Of a stretch of 5,895 nucleotides of DNA, positions 1 through 3,965 are shown piece by piece. The notes under the pieces are model-generated. The model was given only the letters and a program-made list of their open reading frames with translations, was not told the origin of the DNA and did no database searches. Both the position numbers and the translations under genes were made by a program. The stretch's first letter is position 1. Each line of letters starts with the position of its first letter. This DNA comes from Lachnoclostridium sp. UBA6558 (GTDB taxonomy: Bacteria > Bacillota > Clostridia > Lachnospirales > Lachnospiraceae): the NCBI GenBank assembly GCA_002434335.1, contig DJJW01000010.1, positions 190,862-196,756 on the forward strand, written 5' to 3'.

Positions 1-194
1 GATAGCAAATCAAAAACCTTCCTTTAAGAACATGAACCTGATGCAGATAGCTTCTATCAAAAAAATATAAGTATCGTTTGTTAATGAGTAATGTCTTGAA
101 GGAACAAAAGGCTTTGTGCAGTTATCCTTTCATATAAAATTGAAAGTACAGTTTTATCCCGTTCTGTATACAAAATAAAAATGGGTTAATCATA

Positions 195-237
195 GAAGCC
201 TTTCTAACTAAAAATGTTACGTAAGGCTTCTTTTTTT
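195..237 (+). terminator. Intrinsic terminator, plus strand
   Basis: An 8-bp perfect stem (GAAGCCTT at 195-202 with AAGGCTTC at 223-230) is followed at once by seven T residues (231-237). The 20-nt loop can form a second small stem, TAAC at 205-208 with GTTA at 216-219. This is the classic stem plus U-tract layout of a rho-independent terminator reading rightward. No convincing plus-strand gene lies between the left edge and this site, so it probably ends a gene that lies mostly outside the window. Confidence 0.75.
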
Positions 238-544
238 GTCTTCTACCCCTCTATTTCCATAAATTGGCTTAACATTTACGGATAGATATCAGGTATCTGC
301 GTATAATAAGGAATGGATACAAAGCAAATGGTTTTAAAGCCCTTGTTAAATACATGTGCTCAAAAATCAAATGCCGCCTGTATTCCATTGACTAAGATAA
401 AAATAAGCAGTAAGTCTCGAACTGCAAAAAAACTTATTCACACAGCAAATTTTAGGAGATGGTTAAGTTGGACTGGCTCATGTCATAAAAGTTATTCGGA
501 TCCAAGTAGTTTGCTAAAAACTGAATATCGAAAGAGACAAATTG

Positions 545-579
545 ATATAAGGCAGGAACGAATACTTCCTGCCTTATAT
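545..579. repeat. Perfect 14-bp inverted repeat, possible terminator
   Basis: The arms at 545-558 (ATATAAGGCAGGAA) and 566-579 are perfect reverse complements around a 7-nt loop. The hairpin lies about 100 nt past the stop codon of the minus-strand protease, so it may mark the 3' end of that transcript, working in either direction. Neither side has a proper T-tract: plus continues TCATATTCC and minus continues CAATTTGTC, with the U-rich part confined to the stem itself. A processing or stabilising 3' hairpin, or a dispersed palindromic repeat, are alternatives. Confidence 0.55.
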
Positions 580-631
580 TCATATTCCATATAGATTTCT
601 TTATTCTTACGATATCTCTTAGTGCTCTTAA

Positions 632-697
632 TTCTTTTGATAATCTTCTTTTGATAATCATTATTTTTCTGTTAAATCTTTATTCTTTCGATAAATC
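632..697. repeat. Short tandem repeat ladder at the 3' end of the protease gene
   Basis: Read on the minus strand, four head-to-tail copies of a short motif run from the last codons of the protease into the downstream DNA. Copy 1 (697-680) is GATTTATCGAAAGAATAA and encodes the protein's final DLSKE and stop. Copy 2 (678-661) matches it at 14 of 18 positions. Copies 3 (659-646) and 4 (645-632) are identical 14-mers, GATTATCAAAAGAA, differing from copy 1 by one deletion and one substitution. This looks like local duplication by slippage that started from the 3' end of the coding region. Confidence 0.7.
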
Positions 698-1642
698 TAT
701 AAGTCCATTCCCTTGACTTCTCTTATCAATTCCTAGGGAAACAGTTTTCTTAATCAGCTGTGCGTAAAGTTCTGCTTCCGTTAAGGTTCTTCCAAAGTTT
801 GCTTCACTTTCATTTATTATCAGAGCAAGAGCTCCTGATACGTGAGGTGTTGCCATAGAGGTTCCGTTTAAGGTGGCATATTTGCCGCCGATATAGGTTG
901 AGAGTATACCCACACCAGGTGCGACAAGATCCACATTATCGTTACTATTACTGAATTTTGCAATCTTTTTATTAAAATCAACAGCACCTACTGCAATTGC
1001 TTCATCATAGGCTGCCGGGTAGCTAAGTTCATTGGTATTGCTATTATTATCGCCTTCATTACCAGCTGCACATACAACCAGTATATTAGCAGCAACTGCA
1101 TCCTGAACAGCTTTATGGAGCTTTGTTACATCCGTCGGACCACCAAGGGACATGGATATAACTCTGACTCTTTCTCCGTTTTCTCCTCTCCAGGATACCG
1201 CATAATTAATACCTTCTATGATACTCTGATAACTTCCACTTCCGTTTTTATCCAATACCTTAACGATTAATAATTTAACAAGGGGTGCTGCTCCTACAAC
1301 ACCTGCATCATTCTCAATTGCTGCAATTGTTCCTGCCACATGAGTTCCATGACCGTTGTTATCCTCATATTTATCTGGACTCATAGCATAATCACAGGTA
1401 AAGTTCCTGCCGCCAATTATTCTTCCTGCCAAATCCGGATGATCTGTCTGACAGCCTGTATCAATAATTGCAACGACCACACCTTCTCCTTTTTTTCCTG
1501 CGTCCCAAAGGTGAGGTGCATTTATCATCTGAATACCTTCCGGTATTTCACTGGCACTTTCATGAATTTGCTGTACATCAAAAGGGATTAACTTAACCCT
1601 CTTCCTGCTTAATTCCATGAGAAAATTATGAAATAGCTTCAA
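680..1642 (-). CDS. ispA: Intracellular serine protease, subtilisin family S8 (IspA-like)
   Basis: This is a cytoplasmic subtilisin, expected to act in intracellular protein turnover. With the TTG start at 1642 it is 320 residues, close to the 319 I recall for Bacillus subtilis IspA. The catalytic triad is visible: Asp61 in the DTG motif, His98 in HGTHVAGT, and Ser262 in GTSMATPHVSGA, with oxyanion-hole Asn195 in AAGNEGD. There is no signal peptide. Instead a short N-terminal propeptide carries LIPF at residues 18-21, matching the LIPY/F element that in this family lies across the active site and is removed on activation. IspA-like wording continues with PEGI, SLGGP and ELSYPAAY. TTG is preferred because GAGAGGA lies 9 nt upstream; ATG 1618 (312 residues) also keeps LIPF but has no ribosome binding site. 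The frame stays open upstream to 1909, but that part runs into the neighbouring gene's terminator. A strong terminator precedes the gene, so it should have its own promoter in 1643-1875; I saw no convincing one. Family assignment is firm; the exact start is not. Confidence 0.95.
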   Translation of the reverse strand: MKLFHNFLMELSRKRVKLIPFDVQQIHESASEIPEGIQMINAPHLWDAGKKGEGVVVAIIDTGCQTDHPDLAGRIIGGRNFTCDYAMSPDKYEDNNGHGTHVAGTIAAIENDAGVVGAAPLVKLLIVKVLDKNGSGSYQSIIEGINYAVSWRGENGERVRVISMSLGGPTDVTKLHKAVQDAVAANILVVCAAGNEGDNNSNTNELSYPAAYDEAIAVGAVDFNKKIAKFSNSNDNVDLVAPGVGILSTYIGGKYATLNGTSMATPHVSGALALIINESEANFGRTLTEAELYAQLIKKTVSLGIDKRSQGNGLIDLSKE

Positions 1643-1651
1643 GTCACATTT

Positions 1652-1659
1652 TCCTCTCT
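1652..1659 (-). promoter_or_regulatory. Ribosome binding site that favours the TTG start of the protease
   Basis: On the minus strand AGAGAGGA (1659 to 1652) sits 9 nt before TTG 1642. The competing ATG at 1618 is preceded by a U-rich stretch (TTTTCTC) without any Shine-Dalgarno match. An ATG closer to the site (1649) runs straight into a stop codon, so it is not usable. Confidence 0.55.
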
Positions 1660-1875
1660 TTCTAATGCTCTTCCGGTAGATAACCCCAGAAGGCCAGTGA
1701 CAATCTGATGAATTACTCAGACTATCTATAATAATATATTGTAAAAAGACGAAATATGTACCATTATGTCGTATCGATTGCCATTTTTTCTCATAGTAGG
1801 ATATTACGATTGTATTAATACCTGCCCATTTCAGGGTATAACTCAGACATACATACAGCGAGGAACGATGAACGT

Positions 1876-1914
1876 AAAAAAAGCCCTGCTGACGGTTTAA
1901 CGTCAACAAGGCTT
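1876..1914 (-). terminator. Strong intrinsic terminator after the membrane-anchored protein gene
   Basis: On the minus strand the arm at 1914-1901 pairs with 1894-1881 over 14 bp (two G-U pairs) around a 6-nt loop. The second arm ends in TT and is followed by TTTTT (1880-1876). The stem begins 13 nt after the stop codon at 1928-1930. It separates the small membrane protein from the protease transcriptionally. On the plus strand the same hairpin is followed only by CTTTTC, so rightward activity would be weak. Confidence 0.9.
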
Positions 1915-1927
1915 CTTTTCTACTATA

Positions 1928-2662
1928 TTATTTTGCTTCTTTCTTTCTCTGAACGAAGTATACAATTCCGCTCAGCAACAGGATAAAGGTAATAACAGCG
2001 CCAATAACAACGGGTGAACGCTGAGCTGCGGTATTGATTTCAGCACTTACCGGTGCGGCTTTTGTTATTCCTGATTCAGCAGCTTTACTGGGATCAACTG
2101 TAGTAGATGTAAGTTCTGCTTCGTTTGTTTCTTCTCCTGTACCTGCTGTCTGATCATCGGTTACAGTTTCTGAATCTCCCTGAATAGTCATAATACCATC
2201 GTCTACAAGATTTTTAGTAGGCTCTTGTGCCTCTTCTCCTTTATAAACCGGTTCTTCTCCCGTTGCTGCGCCTGAAGCATAAATTAATTCCGGTGCAACA
2301 CCTTCTACTACTGATATATTATCTTTACCAAGTAAATCATATACAAAATTTTCATTTTCCGTATTAAAGGGTATAATCGCTACCTCTACTGCTGTTTCAA
2401 GGGGAGCTGTGTAAGTGACGGTTATTCCCTTGTCCTCAAGGTCTTTTACCTTATCTTCAAAAAGGGTTTTATCAACCTCTAATTGTTTCTGCATCATTTC
2501 CTTAACCTGCGGATTATCTACACTTACACTGGTTGTGTATAATATTTCAGAAGATGCGGTAGTATCAGGAGCTTCCGTTTCTGCTGCTTTTGCAGTTCCG
2601 CCATAAAGCAGTGTAATTGTCATAGCAAGCATTGCAACCTTTAATAAATTCATTTTTCTCAT
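1928..2662 (-). CDS. Exported, membrane-anchored protein of unknown function
   Basis: I do not recognise a family for this 244-residue protein. It begins with a clear Sec signal peptide: MRKMNLLK, a hydrophobic core, then TAKA followed by AETE, with likely cleavage after Ala26. Residues about 36-130 look like a compact extracellular domain with a charged, helix-prone part (about 50-78) and a strand-like part (ITVTYTAPL, VEVAIIPF). Residues about 131-215 are rich in Glu, Thr, Ser, Ala and Asp and read as a flexible stalk. A hydrophobic stretch at about 217-237 followed by QRKKEAK is a C-terminal membrane anchor with a cytoplasmic positive tail. No LPxTG motif is present, so sortase attachment is unlikely, and the mature part has no cysteine. 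ATG 2662 is chosen because GGAG lies 6 nt upstream and it opens directly on the signal peptide; the frame is open up to ATG 2713, but that extension holds a hairpin and the ribosome binding site. It is probably monocistronic, ended by the terminator at 1876-1914. Membrane topology is well supported; function is unknown. Confidence 0.85.
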   Translation of the reverse strand: MRKMNLLKVAMLAMTITLLYGGTAKAAETEAPDTTASSEILYTTSVSVDNPQVKEMMQKQLEVDKTLFEDKVKDLEDKGITVTYTAPLETAVEVAIIPFNTENENFVYDLLGKDNISVVEGVAPELIYASGAATGEEPVYKGEEAQEPTKNLVDDGIMTIQGDSETVTDDQTAGTGEETNEAELTSTTVDPSKAAESGITKAAPVSAEINTAAQRSPVVIGAVITFILLLSGIVYFVQRKKEAK

Positions 2663-2668
2663 ATTTTT

Positions 2669-2672
2669 CTCC
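2669..2672 (-). promoter_or_regulatory. Ribosome binding site deciding the start of the membrane-anchored protein
   Basis: On the minus strand GGAG (2672 to 2669) is 6 nt before ATG 2662. It sits in the sequence ATGGAGAAAAATATG, so the more upstream in-frame ATG at 2674 overlaps the site itself and is less likely to be the start. Confidence 0.6.
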
Positions 2673-2677
2673 ATTCT

Positions 2678-2692
2678 GCCGCTCACAGCGGC
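2678..2692 (-). promoter_or_regulatory. GC-rich hairpin just ahead of the ribosome binding site
   Basis: GCCGCT and AGCGGC form a perfect 6-bp, all but one G-C, stem around a 3-nt loop, in an otherwise AT-rich leader, 5 nt upstream of GGAG 2672-2669. A TATAAA hexamer at 2708-2703 could serve as a -10 element; transcription from there would place this hairpin at the very 5' end of the mRNA, where such stems commonly slow decay. No good -35 accompanies that hexamer, so the start-point is a guess. Confidence 0.45.
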
Positions 2693-2785
2693 CCTTAAAC
2701 TATTTATAAGCACAAAGTTTCTTATAATTGAAAAAGCAACAAAGTAACATTCATTATTTAGATTATTTTTTACTGTAATATTAGA

Positions 2786-2797
2786 TGTTCATGAACA
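2786..2797. promoter_or_regulatory. 12-bp perfect palindrome TGTTCATGAACA
   Basis: TGTTCATGAACA is a perfect palindrome with GTTC/GAAC half-sites, the size expected for a dimeric repressor operator. It lies about 125 bp upstream of the membrane-protein start codon on the minus strand. No matching regulator gene is in the window and I cannot assign a regulator family; chance is possible. Confidence 0.3.
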
Positions 2798-2814
2798 GGG
2801 ACAAAAGCTGTAGG

Positions 2815-2835
2815 TTCCTCCTTTCCTTTCCCTTT
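2815..2835 (-). other. Homopurine tract with a perfect but orphan Shine-Dalgarno
   Basis: On the minus strand 21 consecutive purines end in AAAGGAGG (2824 to 2817), a near-ideal complement of the 16S rRNA 3' end. No gene follows: the only near start, TTG 2804 at 12 nt spacing, opens an 8-codon frame including its TAA stop (2783-2781). It could be a leader-peptide translation site, a ribosome standby site upstream of the membrane protein, a degenerated gene start, or simply a purine run. Confidence 0.35.
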
Positions 2836-2907
2836 ATGACAATTAGACGATGACTGCCTTAAAGTGGTTCCCTGTTTTTATATGGTATTTTATTACAATT
2901 ACATCTA

Positions 2908-2937
2908 TTTGCAGTAAGCTTTCATTATTGTTATACT
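2908..2937 (+). promoter_or_regulatory. Candidate promoter reading toward the structured block
   Basis: TTTGCA at 2908-2913 (4 of 6 to TTGACA) and TATACT at 2932-2937 (5 of 6 to TATAAT) are 18 bp apart, an acceptable spacing for the housekeeping sigma factor. A transcript would begin near 2944 and read through the repeats at 2975-3052 and the hairpin block at 3047-3191. In AT-rich DNA such matches arise often by chance. Confidence 0.35.
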
Positions 2938-2974
2938 AGTATTACCTTGCCAGTACTAGCTCGTGTTCATTTCA

Positions 2975-3052
2975 CTTAATATCAGCCCTTGATGCTATTA
3001 ATCTCTGTGCCTGATATAATTGATATTATTAATATCCGTCCCTGATATTAAG
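2975..3052. repeat. AT-rich inverted and tandem TGATAT repeats
   Basis: The ends are a perfect 11-bp inverted repeat, CTTAATATCAG (2975-2985) and CTGATATTAAG (3042-3052). Inside, two 31-nt units start at 2989 and 3020 (TTGATnnTATTAATnTC...CCTGATAT) and differ at only about five positions over the first 28 nt. The second unit contains GATATTA-T-TAATATC (3022-3036), a perfect odd palindrome. TGAT cores at 2990, 3012, 3021 and 3043 are spaced 22, 9 and 22 nt. Regular spacing like this fits multiple protein binding sites or a remnant of a repeat element. Confidence 0.55.
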
Positions 3053-3191
3053 CGAAAGCAAGACGAGGAATAAGGCGAAGCTGTCCCAATGAGAAGTATG
3101 CTATAACCAATTGAGGACAACACATCAGCGTACATAGCAGGTGTAACGCCTGTTGCGTAATACTCCTCCTGCGGTTGCAGACCAGCTTAAT
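3047..3191. ncRNA. Candidate structured RNA or small repeat element
   Basis: This 145-bp block is visibly richer in G and C than its flanks and is bounded by a 7-bp inverted repeat, ATTAAGC (3047-3053) and GCTTAAT (3185-3191). Three hairpins can be drawn inside it: 3082-3090 with 3110-3119 (9 bp, one bulged A); 3137-3143 with 3147-3153 (7 bp with two G-U pairs, 3-nt loop); and CTGC 3169-3172 with GCAG 3177-3180 (GGTT loop). It resembles no riboswitch or housekeeping RNA class that I know. It may be a small RNA read from the promoter at 2908-2937, or a miniature dispersed repeat with terminal inverted repeats. There is no clear terminator after it: the best downstream stem, AGGAT/ATCCT near 3220-3236, lacks a U-tract. 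Strand is undecided. Confidence 0.35.
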
Positions 3192-3281
3192 TGACAAGTT
3201 TATTGATATTCATTTGCTCAGGATGTTTTTAATCCTTGGGTTCAGAATAATAATGTGTTAAGAAACTTGGCTATATTTTTC

Positions 3282-3309
3282 TTGACTTGATTAAAAATGA
3301 GATTTTAGT
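3282..3309 (+). promoter_or_regulatory. Likely promoter of the LUD-domain gene
   Basis: TTGACT at 3282-3287 (5 of 6 to consensus) is followed after 16 bp by TTTAGT at 3304-3309 (4 of 6 to TATAAT). It is the best match in the 150 bp before the gene and gives a leader of about 30 nt. TTGACA at 3191-3196 is a perfect -35 hexamer but has no -10 at the right distance. Confidence 0.45.
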
Positions 3310-3327
3310 ACGACACTAAATTAGTAC
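3304..3327. promoter_or_regulatory. Operator-like cluster of TTAGT/ACTAA half-sites
   Basis: TTTAGT (3304-3309) and ACTAAA (3315-3320) form a perfect inverted repeat with a 5-nt centre. A third half-site, TTAGT (3321-3325), makes a second inverted repeat with the middle one (ACTAA-A-TTAGT). TTAGTAC occurs twice, 16 bp apart (3305 and 3321). The first half-site coincides with the probable -10 element, so a bound dimer would block initiation. The shape suits a dimeric winged-helix repressor, but the regulator cannot be named from sequence alone. Confidence 0.45.
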
Positions 3328-3335
3328 AAAAGAAA

Positions 3336-3342
3336 TTGAGGA
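3336..3342 (+). promoter_or_regulatory. Ribosome binding site that sets the ATG start of the LUD gene
   Basis: TTGAGGA (3336-3342) is 5 nt before ATG 3348. The TTG at 3336 is itself an in-frame possible start four codons upstream, but it is part of this site and has no good site of its own, so ATG 3348 is preferred. Confidence 0.65.
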
Positions 3343-3347
3343 TTAAG

Positions 3348-3965
3348 ATGGATATACGAATTGAAAAAACTATCAGAAATTTAAAAAGACATAACATGAC
3401 CGGATATTATATAGAAAATAAAGATAATTTATTGAGCTTGCTTAAAGAGCTGATAATTCCCGGCTCAACTGTTGGGTGCGGTGACTCTGTCACTTTAGAA
3501 GAATCCGGAGTATTCGATTACATAAGACAGGGTAATTATCACTTCCTGGACAAATTTAAGCCCGGCTTGTCCAAAGACGAAAAACGCAGGATTTATCTAC
3601 AGAACTTTTCTGCTGATACATTTCTCACCGGTGTTAATGCAATAACAACCGACGGAAGACTGTTTAATATCGATGGTAACGGCAGCCGGGTTGCCCCTAT
3701 GCTTTATGGACCAAATCAAGTAATTGTTATTGCCGGAATCAATAAACTTACTGACACCCTTGAAGATGCAATAACCAGAGCAAGGCAGACAGCCGCTCCT
3801 TTGGATGCCCGGCGGTTGGGAAAATCCACGCCCTGTACTTCTTTAAACCGTTGCATTGACTGCAATCATAAAGAGAGAATCTGCAATGATTTTGTACTGA
3901 TATCCGGACAGTTTACAGCTGACCGGATAAAAGTTATTCTCATAAATGAAGAGTTAGGATATTAG
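3348..3965 (+). CDS. LUD-domain protein (DUF162, lactate-utilisation LutC-like superfamily) with C-terminal Cys motif
   Basis: A 205-residue cytoplasmic protein of the LUD superfamily, which includes LutC and part of LutB of the L-lactate oxidation complex. This one is the stand-alone type common in anaerobes, whose reaction is not known to me. Residues 40-53 hold the conserved glycine-rich signature (GSTVGCGDSVTLEESG), followed by a middle region with FLTGVNAITTDGRLFNIDGNGSR (93-114, conserved TGVNAIT and DGNG) and the strand QVIVIAGINKL (124-134). The C-terminus carries four cysteines, Cys163, Cys169, Cys172 and Cys179 (CTSLNRC, CIDC, CNHKERIC), typical of this subfamily and suited to binding a metal or Fe-S cluster; that role is inference. 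It ends in the subfamily's usual VILINEELGY. It is probably transcribed alone from 3282-3309 under the half-site cluster at 3304-3327. Its last 12 bp overlap the 3' end of the convergent feoB. No lutA or lutB neighbour is visible, so a role in lactate use should not be assumed. Confidence 0.93.
   Translation: MDIRIEKTIRNLKRHNMTGYYIENKDNLLSLLKELIIPGSTVGCGDSVTLEESGVFDYIRQGNYHFLDKFKPGLSKDEKRRIYLQNFSADTFLTGVNAITTDGRLFNIDGNGSRVAPMLYGPNQVIVIAGINKLTDTLEDAITRARQTAAPLDARRLGKSTPCTSLNRCIDCNHKERICNDFVLISGQFTADRIKVILINEELGY

Larger units (their letters stand above)
1..679. other. Gene-poor region left of the protease gene
   Basis: I find no coding region here that I can defend. The stretch holds an intrinsic terminator on the plus strand near 195-237, a perfect 14-bp hairpin at 545-579 and a set of short tandem repeats at 632-697. 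A short open frame entering from the left edge stops at TAA 68-70; it could be the last 22 codons of a plus-strand gene, which would explain the terminator about 125 bp further on, but 22 residues are too few to recognise. A TATAAT hexamer at 302-307 has no good -35 at the right distance. The two open frames that cover 313-594 (plus) and 452-661 (minus) lack ribosome binding sites at a usable distance and resemble no family I know. Confidence 0.6.
2663..3347. other. 685-bp non-coding region rich in inverted repeats
   Basis: No credible protein-coding gene is present. From left to right it holds: the leader of the minus-strand membrane protein; a 12-bp palindrome at 2786-2797; a polypyrimidine run at 2815-2835 that on the minus strand is a strong Shine-Dalgarno sequence without a gene; a candidate plus-strand promoter at 2908-2937; AT-rich repeats around TGATAT at 2975-3052; a GC-richer hairpin block at 3047-3191; and a promoter with operator-like half-sites before the LUD gene. 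The length is unusual next to the 12-bp gene overlap to its right. Confidence 0.7.

Noticed and set aside
2..70. Possible last 22 codons of a plus-strand gene entering from the left edge
   Set aside because: Stops at TAA 68-70 and would fit the terminator at 195-237, but the piece is too short to tell from chance.
302..307. Perfect TATAAT -10 hexamer with a small AGATA/TATCT inverted repeat upstream (284-298)
   Set aside because: No -35 at 16-18 bp and no gene downstream; TTTACG at 275-280 is 21 bp away.
313..594. 93-codon plus-strand open frame
   Set aside because: The only Shine-Dalgarno-like bases (AAGGA) abut the ATG, the peptide resembles no family, and its end is made by the palindrome at 545-579.
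452..661. 69-codon minus-strand open frame just after the protease
   Set aside because: No ribosome binding site; its first part derives from the tandem repeats (RLSKEL) and its middle from the palindrome; no recognisable domain.
1340..1591. Plus-strand open frame opposite the protease, and similar ones opposite the membrane protein and feoB
   Set aside because: They lie antisense to genes with clear conserved motifs or signal peptides and have no recognisable content of their own.
2794..2876. Possible metabolite-sensing riboswitch in the minus-strand leader, closed by AACAGGGA/TCCCTGTT
   Set aside because: Apart from the outer 8-bp pairing I could draw only weak 3-5 bp stems, and the conserved motifs of the classes I know (c-di-AMP, c-di-GMP, SAM, TPP, cobalamin, glycine) are absent.
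3048..3197. 49-codon minus-strand frame starting at TTG 3197 across the structured block
   Set aside because: No ribosome binding site before the TTG, peptide rich in Leu and Cys without a domain, and the DNA is better explained by its inverted repeats.
3336..3347. Alternative TTG start for the LUD protein adding four residues
   Set aside because: The TTG is part of the TTGAGGA ribosome binding site for ATG 3348.
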